Shown here piece by piece: positions 52,671 to 59,780 of a stretch of 64,000 nt of DNA. Numbering within the stretch: the stretch's first letter is position 1; every line of letters begins with the position of its first letter. Under the pieces are notes generated by a model, which ran no database searches, had not been told where the DNA came from, and saw nothing but the letters and a program-made list of their open reading frames with translations. This DNA is from SSEF01 sp964398485 (GTDB lineage: Bacteria; Patescibacteriota; Minisyncoccia; Moranbacterales; UBA1568): contig CAYNMD010000003.1 of assembly GCA_964398485.1 (NCBI GenBank), forward strand, positions 1-64,000, read 5' to 3'. Both the position numbers and the translations under genes were made by a program.

Positions 52671-53420
52671 ATGAATAGTCGTCAACGCGAAGTCCTCGCC
52701 GCTATCGTCGAACTCTATACCAAGACCGCCGAGCCCGTAGGTTCGGAGGCACTTTTGGAACGGCATCATTTCCCGGTGAGTTCTGCGACTCTCCGGAATG
52801 ATATGCTCTCGCTCGAAGAAGCGGGGTACCTCTATCAGCCACACACGAGTGCCGGCCGCATCCCGACCGATGAGGGGTACCGCTACTATGTCGAAGAAAT
52901 GATGGGGGACAAACCGCTCAGTAAGCGTGACCAGCTCCATCTCCAAGAAGAATTCCTCAAACTCCAAGCCAAGCATACCCGGACCGTCCGCACCACGGCC
53001 AAACTTCTCTCGGCTCTCTCAGGTAATTTGGCTGTCTCGGGAGTCATTGGGAAAGATGAAGTCTATGATTTTGGGATGAAGTCACTTATCGAAAAACCAG
53101 AGTTTCAAGAAATGGATGAGCTGTGTCGCCTCGTCGAAACGATGGATACGCTCGATGAGCGCATCGACATGCTTCTCGAAAGTGTGGCTGATGGTGAGAC
53201 CAAAATTTTTATCGGGAAAGAAAATCCGCTCGCGGGTGCCGAGAACTGTGCCATGGTGGTCTCGCCCTATCGTGATTCATCCGGCGAGCGCGGTATCCTC
53301 GCTATCATCGGTCCCAAACGTATGGAATACGCCAAGAACAAATCCCTCATTGAGCACATGAAAAAACTCCTCTCCTCATCGCTTATCGTTATCATCATTC
53401 CATGGAATCTCCTCAGCTAA
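52671..53420 (+). CDS. hrcA: Heat-inducible transcription repressor HrcA
   Basis: 249 residues, shorter than the usual 340. The winged-helix N-domain (MNSRQREVLAAIVELYTKTAEPVGSEAL, SSATLRNDMLSLEEAGYLYQPHTSAGRIPTDEGYRYYVE) is strongly conserved. The GAF-like middle/C region is reduced (VSPYRDSSGERGILAIIGPKRMEY). The ATG was chosen because the -10 ends 6 nt before it. The next small gene overlaps the end. Confidence 0.95.
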   Translation: MNSRQREVLAAIVELYTKTAEPVGSEALLERHHFPVSSATLRNDMLSLEEAGYLYQPHTSAGRIPTDEGYRYYVEEMMGDKPLSKRDQLHLQEEFLKLQAKHTRTVRTTAKLLSALSGNLAVSGVIGKDEVYDFGMKSLIEKPEFQEMDELCRLVETMDTLDERIDMLLESVADGETKIFIGKENPLAGAENCAMVVSPYRDSSGERGILAIIGPKRMEYAKNKSLIEHMKKLLSSSLIVIIIPWNLLS

Positions 53421-53539
53421 CCGAGCAAACTTCTCCCGAGGAAGAAACAAAGGATTCTTTGGATGAAGCGATGCTCACCGAAGCCGAACGCGCCGCTCAG
53501 TTTGAACTCATTAAATCAGCCATCTCACGTAGTTCGTAA
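53402..53539 (+). CDS. 45-residue acidic peptide between hrcA and grpE
   Basis: Overlaps the end of hrcA by 19 nt in another frame and stops 15 nt before grpE. The product is acidic and helical (SPEEETKDSLDEAMLTEAERAAQFELIKSAISRSS). Position inside the heat-shock operon suggests co-expression. No function can be assigned. Confidence 0.45.
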   Translation: MESPQLTEQTSPEEETKDSLDEAMLTEAERAAQFELIKSAISRSS

Positions 53540-53554
53540 ATTTCAACAACTCAT

Positions 53555-54106
53555 ATGACACAGAAATCATCATCCACACCGCAGCCAATCGATGAAACGC
53601 TCGTATCTGAAGAGGTTACTCGAGAAGCAGGAGGAGAAATGCCTGACGCTGAAGTTGAGTCAAAAAGTGAGTGGCAGGAAAAAGCGGAAGAATATCTCAC
53701 TGATCTCCAACGCCTCCAAGCTGACTTCGAGAATTACAAGAAGCGCCAGCAGGCAGAAAGCAAAGAATTTTCCGCTCACCTTGCCAAAGCAATCGTCTCC
53801 GATCTTATCCCTGTGCTCTCTAATCTCCAAGCAGCGGCCGATCATGTGCCAGCTGACCTCCGTGAGAGTCCTTGGGTCATGGGTATCACCTATATCGAAA
53901 AACAATTCGAAGACGCTCTCAAAAATTACGGCGTCACCCCAATCGAAGTAAAGCCGGGCGACCCATTCAACCCCACCGAACACGAAGCGGTTGATCAGCA
54001 AACCAAAGACGGAGAAGAAAGTGAACACAAGATAGAAAAGGTAGTCCAGAAAGGTTACAAAATGGGCGAACGAGTAATCAAAGCAGCGAGGGTGATAGTT
54101 TCCTAA
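53555..54106 (+). CDS. grpE: Nucleotide exchange factor GrpE
   Basis: 183 residues: acidic unstructured N-terminus, long helix (EEYLTDLQRLQADFENYKKRQQAESKEF), and the beta domain VKPGDPFNPTEHEAVDQQ...VVQKGYKMGERVIKAARVIVS. It releases ADP from DnaK. 35 nt before dnaK. Confidence 0.95.
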   Translation: MTQKSSSTPQPIDETLVSEEVTREAGGEMPDAEVESKSEWQEKAEEYLTDLQRLQADFENYKKRQQAESKEFSAHLAKAIVSDLIPVLSNLQAAADHVPADLRESPWVMGITYIEKQFEDALKNYGVTPIEVKPGDPFNPTEHEAVDQQTKDGEESEHKIEKVVQKGYKMGERVIKAARVIVS

Positions 54107-54141
54107 CGTTAATAATCGTAAATCACAATAACTACAAGTAT

Positions 54142-56076
54142 ATGGCAAAAATTCTTGGTATCGACCTCGGAACCACCAACTCGGCAATGTCAATTGTCGA
54201 AGGTGGGAGTCCATCGGTCATTGAAAACAAGGAGGGGAATCGCACCACTCCATCGATGGTAGCGATCAGTAAAACGGGGGAGCGTCTCGTGGGACTCCTT
54301 GCCAAGCGGCAAGCCGTCACCAATCCCGAGAACACTCTCTTCTCAGTCAAGCGCCTCATCGGTCGCCGTTTTGAGGACGACGAAGTGCAGCGTGACATGA
54401 AGACTCTTCCCTACAAAGTGATCAAGGCCGAGCATGGCGTCAAAGTTGTGATGGGTGGCAAGGAATACAGTCCACAGGAAATCTCGGCTATGGTCCTCCA
54501 AAAGCTCAAGAGTGATGCCGAAGAAAAGCTTGGTGAGAAAATTACCGACGCCGTGATTACGGTCCCAGCGTATTTCGATGATGCCCAGCGCAAAGCTACC
54601 AAAGAAGCTGGGGAAATTGCTGGTCTCAATGTCCGTCGTATCATCAATGAACCAACTGCCGCCGCGCTCGCCTATGGCTTCAACAAGAAGAAAGACGAGA
54701 AGATCGCCGTCTATGACCTCGGTGGTGGTACGTTTGATATCTCTATCCTCGAAGTATCCGAAGATACCGTCGAAGTGAAATCAACCAATGGCGATACCCA
54801 TCTTGGTGGTGATGACTTTGATCAGAAAATCATTCACTGGATCTTGGATGAGTTCAAGAAACAAGAAGGACTCGACCTCTCAAAGGATCCACTCGCTCTC
54901 CAGCGTATCAAGGAGTCAGCTGAAAAGGCCAAGATCGAGCTTTCGACTGCCATGGAGACCGAAATCAATCAGCCATTTATTACGAGTGGTGCCGATGGTC
55001 CCAAGCACCTCGTCATGAAACTCACCCGCGCCAAACTCGAAGAGCTCGTCCATGAGCTCGTGCAGGGGACGCTCGAACCAGTGAAGAAAGCCCTCGCCGA
55101 TGCCAAGCTCAGCGCCAGTGACATCAATGAAGTAGTCATGGTGGGTGGTATGACCCGAATGCCCTTGGTTCTCGCGACCGTGGAGAAATTCTTTGGGAAG
55201 AAACCCAATATCTCGGTGAATCCGGATGAAGTCGTCGCTGTCGGTGCCGCTATCCAGGGAGGAGTCTTGGAGGGATCGGTCAAAGACGTGCTCCTTCTCG
55301 ATGTGACTCCACTGACCTTTGGGATCGAGACTCTTGGTGGCGTACGGACACCCCTCATCGAGCGCAACACCACTATTCCTGCGAGCCGCTCTCAGGTTTT
55401 CTCGACGGCTGCCGACAATCAGCCGCAGGTCGAGATCCACGTGCTCCAGGGTGAGCGTGAAATGGCTGCCGATAACAAGTCTCTCGGCCGTTTTGTCCTC
55501 GATGGTATCCCACCAGCGCCTCGTGGCATCCCACAGATCGAAGTCTCCTTTGATATCGATGCTAGTGGCATCCTCTCGGTCACGGCCAAAGACAAAGCTA
55601 GTGGCAAAACCCAGTCGATCCGTATCGAAAGCTCGACCGGTCTCTCCAAAGAAGAAGTGGAACGCATGAAAAAAGATGCCGAGCTCCACGCCGAGGAAGA
55701 TAAGCGCAAGAAAGAGTTGATCGAGGCTCGCAATATGGCCGATACGCTTGCCTACAGTACCGAAAAGGCTATGCGTGATGCCGGAGACAAAATTACGGCC
55801 GATGAGAAGAAACCAGTCGAAGAAGCCATCACCGCGCTCAACGCTGTGAAGAATGGTGATGACCTGGAGGCTATCAAGAAAGCGACTGAAAATCTCTCAC
55901 AGGCCGCTCAGAAAATTGGTGAGAAACTCTACAGGGCTGCCCAAGAAGCCCAGGCTGCTCAGACAGGAGCTACTGGTGCTGATACTCCCAAGGCAGATGA
56001 GGAAAATGCTCCAAAGGACGCGGAAGTGGAGGAGAAGCCAAAGGATGAGGGTGCCAGTGAACAACCGAAACAGTAA
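54142..56076 (+). CDS. dnaK: Chaperone DnaK (Hsp70)
   Basis: 644 residues of full length. Phosphate 1 GIDLGTTNSAMS, AYGFNKKKDEKIAVYDLGGGTFDIS, VVMVGGMTRMP, LLDVTPLTFGIETLGGVRTPLIERNTTIP, and the substrate-binding LQGEREMAADNKSLGRF are intact. The C-terminal lid is followed by an acidic Gln/Ala/Pro tail. No dnaJ follows in this window. C-rich codons fit high expression. A terminator is present directly downstream. Confidence 0.97.
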   Translation: MAKILGIDLGTTNSAMSIVEGGSPSVIENKEGNRTTPSMVAISKTGERLVGLLAKRQAVTNPENTLFSVKRLIGRRFEDDEVQRDMKTLPYKVIKAEHGVKVVMGGKEYSPQEISAMVLQKLKSDAEEKLGEKITDAVITVPAYFDDAQRKATKEAGEIAGLNVRRIINEPTAAALAYGFNKKKDEKIAVYDLGGGTFDISILEVSEDTVEVKSTNGDTHLGGDDFDQKIIHWILDEFKKQEGLDLSKDPLALQRIKESAEKAKIELSTAMETEINQPFITSGADGPKHLVMKLTRAKLEELVHELVQGTLEPVKKALADAKLSASDINEVVMVGGMTRMPLVLATVEKFFGKKPNISVNPDEVVAVGAAIQGGVLEGSVKDVLLLDVTPLTFGIETLGGVRTPLIERNTTIPASRSQVFSTAADNQPQVEIHVLQGEREMAADNKSLGRFVLDGIPPAPRGIPQIEVSFDIDASGILSVTAKDKASGKTQSIRIESSTGLSKEEVERMKKDAELHAEEDKRKKELIEARNMADTLAYSTEKAMRDAGDKITADEKKPVEEAITALNAVKNGDDLEAIKKATENLSQAAQKIGEKLYRAAQEAQAAQTGATGADTPKADEENAPKDAEVEEKPKDEGASEQPKQ

Positions 56077-56081
56077 TGACC

Positions 56082-56108
56082 AAGCGGGGCCTGAGTGCCC
56101 CGCTTTGA
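56082..56108 (+). terminator. Intrinsic terminator after dnaK
   Basis: AAGCGGGGC and GCCCCGCTT form a 9-bp stem with a CTGAGT loop, followed by TGATT. It ends the heat-shock operon. Confidence 0.8.
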
Positions 56109-56125
56109 TTAGAATAAAAATAAAT

Positions 56126-56725
56126 ATGTCGCAAGTTGATCCGTATTATTGGTTTGTCCAGGGGCGTCAATATTTGATCGCTGCTGAGACATTATTAGAT
56201 CGAATAATAAAAAATGGAAATCAATTATCTTATGTTGGCAAACCATTGAAAGATAAGGCCATTGAGAAAAGACTAGATAGTAATGATGCTTATTTATTTT
56301 TTCCATTGATGCTGTTGTTCTACCACGGTATTGAGCTATTCTTAAAAGCACTGTACATAATCGAAAATGGTAAAAGATACAAAAATGATCACGAAATTAC
56401 CTCAATTTTAAATGCAGTAGACAAGAATACGGATTTCAAGGTAATTGTTGATGAGGTTAAAAAATATACTTATTTCCTAGACAAAAATTTCCCAGAGTTT
56501 CATCAATGGTTAACTCTCAATAAATTTACGATCGATTCCTTCTACTTGTTTCTAAGGTATCCATCTACCACGATAGGTAAACGTCCGGGAATTGAAATTT
56601 TTCAAATCGAAGTACTGGGTCTAGAAACTAAAACATTACCCCATTATCGTAAATTAAGAGCCGCAATTAGAAGCATTATCAAAGGTGGAGTAATAGTACT
56701 TCGTAAACATAAAGGTGTTAAATAA
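56126..56725 (+). CDS. HEPN-like protein, 199 aa
   Basis: YYWFVQGRQYLIAAETLLDRII opens a helical protein whose middle, FPLMLLFYHGIELFLKALYIIENGKRYKNDHEITSIL, resembles HEPN-domain proteins (a helix with E-x-x-L-K-A followed by a His-containing loop). No canonical R-x4-6-H is obvious, so nuclease activity is doubtful. AT-rich codons, no SD; the gene begins just after the dnaK terminator and before the repeat-bearing island. Confidence 0.5.
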   Translation: MSQVDPYYWFVQGRQYLIAAETLLDRIIKNGNQLSYVGKPLKDKAIEKRLDSNDAYLFFPLMLLFYHGIELFLKALYIIENGKRYKNDHEITSILNAVDKNTDFKVIVDEVKKYTYFLDKNFPEFHQWLTLNKFTIDSFYLFLRYPSTTIGKRPGIEIFQIEVLGLETKTLPHYRKLRAAIRSIIKGGVIVLRKHKGVK

Positions 56726-56800
56726 ACATGGTTTTATGTCTCAACAAATCTTCATCATCTACATCACCCACTTTAGTCTGGCTGAAGCCAAGCGGGGGTA

Positions 56801-56844
56801 AAAAATTCAAACGGCGACACCTAGGTGGGGTCGCCGCTTTGTTT
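56801..56844 (-). terminator. Shared terminator repeat, copy 1
   Basis: On the minus strand CGGCGA...TCGCCG forms a hairpin (inner CACC/GGTG) followed by GTTTGAATTTTTT. It lies directly after the membrane-protein gene on the minus strand. About 40 bp are nearly identical to copies 2 and 3. Confidence 0.8.
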
Positions 56845-56865
56845 GCTGGCTGTTGCCAGATTGGA

Positions 56866-57510
56866 TCAGGCGCGGCGATAGCGTCGCGTCTGGATGGGCG
56901 CTTCCGAGAAGTTGCGCTCGAAGAAGTTGGTGAGCCAGGTGGCGATCATGAAGCCGCCGATGAAGGAGAAGGCGACTGCCGCCAAGAGGAGGAACAGGAT
57001 GAAGATTCGTCCATCACGACTCTCGGAGAGCGTTTCACTCACGAACTCACCCACTTCGCTGGCGGCTTTGCCGGTGTGTTGGATGGCACCCCAGGTGTTG
57101 TGGAGCTGTGCTCCCACGTTGTACACCGCCGAACCGACCGAAGCGAAGTCGCGCCGCTCGAACGCAGCCTTGACCGAGTGAATGGTGATGGCCAATCCTG
57201 TTCCGAGCAGGGGAATGATGATTGCCACGTACCAGAGATCGAAGATAGCCTTCATGAACTGCTTGGCTTCTTCGGGTGTCAGTTTCGGCTCTTCACCAGT
57301 CGTGAGCCAGGCAGTGGCCAGAAACGCGAACAGGATGAGGAGCGGCATCGAAAAGCCGATACCAGCCTGGAACTTGGCGCTCCAGAGAACGAAACGGAGG
57401 AAGGCACCACCCTGAGCTCGCACCACTTGGCGCGACACGCCCACCACATAGCAGTTCCAGGTCGCGATCGCGATGTTGAGAGCGAGCAGGAAGAAAACCA
57501 ATGCGCTCAT
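56866..57510 (-). CDS. Orphan four-helix membrane protein, SD-bearing
   Basis: 214 residues with helices at about 3-20, 45-70, 90-112 and 167-190, and a basic C-terminal tail (QTRRYRRA). A cytoplasmic segment between helices 3 and 4 is amphipathic. Not recognised. AAGGTGA lies about 9 nt before the ATG. It uses the shared promoter repeat upstream and shared terminator downstream; GC-rich codons. Confidence 0.6.
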   Translation of the reverse strand: MSALVFFLLALNIAIATWNCYVVGVSRQVVRAQGGAFLRFVLWSAKFQAGIGFSMPLLILFAFLATAWLTTGEEPKLTPEEAKQFMKAIFDLWYVAIIIPLLGTGLAITIHSVKAAFERRDFASVGSAVYNVGAQLHNTWGAIQHTGKAASEVGEFVSETLSESRDGRIFILFLLLAAVAFSFIGGFMIATWLTNFFERNFSEAPIQTRRYRRA

Positions 57511-57583
57511 AGATCGGTCACCTTTGCAAAGGACTCGATACGGATGCAGCCGATCCTGGTTGGAGAAAATCTACCAACGAGAT

Positions 57584-57612
57584 ATTAAAGCATTTTATCG
57601 GATAAAAATCAA
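57584..57612 (-). promoter_or_regulatory. Shared promoter repeat, copy 1
   Basis: On the minus strand TTGATT and TTTAAT with a 17-bp spacer. The 40-bp block around it is almost identical to that at 58887-58915, upstream of another orphan gene. Confidence 0.75.
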
Positions 57613-57617
57613 GGGTG

Positions 57618-57623
57618 TATAAT
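57618..57623 (+). promoter_or_regulatory. -10 box of the DUF3467 gene
   Basis: A perfect TATAAT, with a second TATAAT at 57630-57635; the ATG follows about 30 nt later. A weak TTATCG is 17 bp upstream of the first box, inside the shared promoter repeat, so the repeat may fire in both directions. Confidence 0.5.
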
Positions 57624-57655
57624 AAGCAGTATAATGAGTAAAGAAAATTCGTTGT

Positions 57656-57952
57656 ATGACTCAACCACAAACAAATCAAATTCAAATCAAGGCGAGTGAT
57701 GACAAGGTAAAGGGGGAGTATGCCAACATGATGCAGGTGATGCACACCCAAGAAGAATTTGTCGTTGATTTCCTCAATGTGTTTCCGCCAGCAGGGACTC
57801 TCAACGCTCGTGTTATCGTCAGTCCTGGCCATATGAAGCGCATCGTGGCAGCACTCGCGGACAATCTCGCTAAGTATGAAAAGCAATTCGGAGCGGTGAA
57901 GCCCAGTGATGCTCCTACTCAGAACCCCATCGGTTTTACAGATAGGGGGTAG
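57656..57952 (+). CDS. DUF3467 family protein
   Basis: 98 residues. IQIKASDDKVKGEYANMMQVMHTQEEFVVDFLNVFPPAGTLNARVIVSPGHMKRIVAALADNLAKYEKQFG matches DUF3467 end to end. This is a small beta-sandwich-like family of unknown function, frequent in CPR. It is core-like in codon use with no SD, and flanked by orphan genes on the other strand. Confidence 0.85.
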   Translation: MTQPQTNQIQIKASDDKVKGEYANMMQVMHTQEEFVVDFLNVFPPAGTLNARVIVSPGHMKRIVAALADNLAKYEKQFGAVKPSDAPTQNPIGFTDRG

Positions 57953-57960
57953 TATCTATG

Positions 57961-57989
57961 TTGACAGAAATTTAATTTAATGATATTTT
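57961..57989 (+). promoter_or_regulatory. Promoter of the structured RNA
   Basis: TTGACA and TATTTT with a 17-bp spacer. The predicted start point falls at the GGTGCCC where the folded RNA begins. Confidence 0.75.
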
Positions 57990-57995
57990 TTTGGT

Positions 57996-58155
57996 GCCCT
58001 CGGCTCATCAAGAGCTTAGCGTCATGAAAGGTGGGGGATGGTTGGTTGCATACGCTAGTGACCCAAAACCGCAATAGAGAGTTGGACGTCTCTATTGGCT
58101 ATCGTCTAACGGAATAGCTCGGTCTCCATGTGGGACGCGGGCTTTTCATTTTTTT
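57996..58155 (+). ncRNA. Candidate structured non-coding RNA, about 160 nt
   Basis: No open frame fits this interval, but four helices do. P1 closes the ends (GCCCUCGGCUC with GGGACGCGGGC, two mismatches). P2 pairs 58017-58026 with 58049-58057 (9 bp with one bulge), and its loop holds GGTGGGGGATGGTTGGTTG. P3 is a perfect 9-bp hairpin CAATAGAGA/TCTCTATTG. P4 is GCTAT/ATAGC with an inner CGT/ACG. A T-rich tail follows the closing stem, and a consensus promoter precedes it. It does not match tRNA, tmRNA, SRP, RNase P or riboswitch cores that I can recall; a 6S-like role is possible but unproven. Confidence 0.6.
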
Positions 58156-58162
58156 GGTCTAT

Positions 58163-58204
58163 AAATTCAAACGGCGACCTTGTGGTGGGGTCGCCGCTTT
58201 GTTT
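58163..58204 (-). terminator. Shared terminator repeat, copy 2
   Basis: Same hairpin as copy 1 with a slightly different loop (minus strand CGGCGACC...GTCGCCG, then GTTTGAATTTAT). It follows the 198-aa orphan gene and abuts the T tail of the structured RNA. Confidence 0.8.
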
Positions 58205-58222
58205 CCGGTGTTCCGGATGGGG

Positions 58223-58819
58223 TCAATCAAAGGTGCTGTCGGGTCCTGTAGCGGCAGTCTCGATGGCACCTCCGCCGGAGTCTCCGCTGCGGGCAACGGG
58301 TTCGGCCAGAGTATCAGCCGACGCTGCGCTCTGCTGCGGTCGTGCGTAGCAGGCGGCTCCAGAGTCTTGTGGTTTGATGGGCTCGCCCGTAGCGTCAACA
58401 GCATCAGCTTTCGGGTCGCAGGGACGACCATCTGTCTCCAAACTCTCGGGACGAATCGCGTCACGGATGACCTCGACGACCACTGCGCCAGCCTGGACCA
58501 CATCGGCGATGTCATCGAGATCAATGTCGACCTCATCACCGTTAGGCTGGACGGAGGGAGCGGCACGCCGTTCCGATTGTGGGTGGAGTTGGCGAGTCGA
58601 CGTTGGTCTGGAGGTCGCTTGGGCAGACGGTCGCCCAAATGGGTACTGGATCTCTTCGGCAGTCAGTTCCCTGATACCAGTTGACCGAGCACGCCGAGCG
58701 AGCCGCTGCCGCTCTTCCTCTGCTTCCTGCTTGCTCTTGCGGCGCGACCAGAGCAGGCCAACGATGGCGAACAGCAGAATGACACAGCCTAAAGCCCACA
58801 ACAGGGTTTCGATGGACAT
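58223..58819 (-). CDS. Orphan single-pass membrane protein with disordered tail
   Basis: 198 residues. One N-terminal helix (ETLLWALGCVILLFAIVGLLWS) with a basic stop-transfer, then a charged helical stretch and about 140 residues of low-complexity Ala/Pro/Glu/Asp/Ser sequence. Not recognised. AGGAG lies 6 nt before the ATG. It uses the shared promoter and terminator repeats; strongly GC-rich. Confidence 0.58.
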   Translation of the reverse strand: MSIETLLWALGCVILLFAIVGLLWSRRKSKQEAEEERQRLARRARSTGIRELTAEEIQYPFGRPSAQATSRPTSTRQLHPQSERRAAPSVQPNGDEVDIDLDDIADVVQAGAVVVEVIRDAIRPESLETDGRPCDPKADAVDATGEPIKPQDSGAACYARPQQSAASADTLAEPVARSGDSGGGAIETAATGPDSTFD

Positions 58820-58886
58820 GGGTTCTCCTGAAAGGTGCTGTTTCTCAGCTTTTTGAGCTGGCTGGTGAGCAATTCACCAACAGAGT

Positions 58887-58915
58887 ATTAAAGCATTTTA
58901 TCGGATAAAAATCAA
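58887..58915 (-). promoter_or_regulatory. Shared promoter repeat, copy 2
   Basis: TTGATT and TTTAAT on the minus strand, 17-bp spacer, in a block nearly identical to the one at 57584-57612. It lies about 70 bp upstream of the 198-aa gene start. Confidence 0.75.
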
Positions 58916-58953
58916 TGGCTACTGTATAACTTAAAAAATCTAAAATTAAGTAT

Positions 58954-58996
58954 AAAAAAATTCAAACGGCGACACCTGGGTAGGGTCGCCGTCGTA
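58954..58996 (-). terminator. Shared terminator repeat, copy 3
   Basis: Minus strand CGGCGAC...GTCGCCGTTTGAATTTTTTT; slightly diverged from copies 1 and 2. It follows the 79-aa orphan gene. Confidence 0.78.
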
Positions 58997-59047
58997 GTTG
59001 TGGCTGCTGCCAAATTTGAAGCCCTGACGCAATGGTAGCGTGACCAT

Positions 59048-59287
59048 CTACCATGGATCATCCTTGGATGGACAAACAATTTGAGTAGAGGCGAAGTCGC
59101 CAACGTCCTGGCCTATCCATTCGGGTGGACAGGGTGTCCATTGGCCATCGTCAGCATCGAAGACATCACCCCGCTTGACCGTCTCTGGTGATCGGCGAAG
59201 TTTCCCGTAACACCAGTTGTGATCATTTCTAGAGTGAGTGTGAAACTCATCACTTGTTTGGGAATTTCCCCTAAAAGGAAATGACAT
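59048..59287 (-). CDS. Orphan small protein, 79 aa, SD-bearing
   Basis: Soluble, His/Asp/Trp-rich, with GDVFDADDGQWTPCPPEW in the middle and three cysteines. GGGAG lies 7 nt before the ATG, a TTGACA/TAAATA promoter upstream and the shared terminator downstream. Not recognised. Divergent from the retron-like unit. Confidence 0.58.
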   Translation of the reverse strand: MSFPFRGNSQTSDEFHTHSRNDHNWCYGKLRRSPETVKRGDVFDADDGQWTPCPPEWIGQDVGDFASTQIVCPSKDDPW

Positions 59288-59341
59288 GCTGATCTCCCGT
59301 GATCAGATCTTCAACAAGGGACCCCTTGCTGATTGCTGGTA

Positions 59342-59370
59342 TATTTACAGGCTTTGAGCGTAAATGTCAA
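59342..59370 (-). promoter_or_regulatory. Promoter of the 79-aa orphan gene
   Basis: On the minus strand TTGACA and TAAATA with a 17-bp spacer. It is back-to-back with the promoter of the retron-like leader. Confidence 0.6.
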
Positions 59371-59381
59371 CGAAACTTCCC

Positions 59382-59409
59382 TTTACAAGCGCTCTTTTTG
59401 TGCTAGGCT
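59382..59409 (+). promoter_or_regulatory. Candidate promoter of the retron-like unit
   Basis: TTTACA and TAGGCT with a 16-bp spacer; the predicted start is about ten bases before the left arm of the leader's inverted repeat. The -10 is a weak match. Confidence 0.45.
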
Positions 59410-59415
59410 AGAGCC

Positions 59416-59735
59416 GGATCAAGGCGCCAAGGGGGCGTAGTACACTGCTCAGTCCGATCCGTTTTTTCGTTCGTTTCGTGTTTTTCTTTACGTGTACTTG
59501 AGCAAAGACCCGTCATCTCATGTGGCGGGGAGCGGGGCAGTAGCGCCCTGCATTCGTGTTTCCTTGTGGCGATCCCCGGCGGATCTGGCATCGACGCCTG
59601 TCGAGCCTGCCCTCCGACGGGGCGACGGGGACCCGGCTGTCCAATGAAAGCCACCCCCACGCAGCCCGGGTTCCGTGCGACCTGTTGCAGCTTTTGGCTG
59701 CGAGCCTGACCGACGGTGAGCCCCCTTGGCCAACG
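59416..59735 (+). ncRNA. Candidate retron msr-msd leader RNA
   Basis: A GC-rich stretch of about 320 bases with no supported gene, directly upstream of the reverse transcriptase. A perfect 11-bp inverted repeat, GCCAAGGGGGC (59426-59436) and GCCCCCTTGGC (59720-59730), closes about 283 nt, in the position of the a1/a2 repeats that define retron non-coding RNAs. Inside are several hairpins, for example GCAGC-TTTTG-GCTGC at 59687-59701, and an imperfect direct repeat CGAGCCTG...CCGACGG (59602-59620, 59701-59716). The RT starts 51 nt after the right repeat. The branching guanosine and the msd boundary cannot be placed by eye. Confidence 0.6.
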
Positions 59736-59780
59736 TACGGAAATTTGGTTCTTTTCAACTCATTCTCTCGGGAGTATGCC

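Noticed and set aside
56728..57588. Long plus-strand open frame across the island
   Set aside because: It is antisense to the 214-aa membrane protein, which has an SD, a promoter repeat and a terminator repeat; the frame is a by-product of GC-rich codons.
56801..58996. Integron attC sites
   Set aside because: The three hairpins lack the GTTRRRY/RYYYAAC core pair and each lies in terminator position with a T-rich tail; no integron integrase is present.
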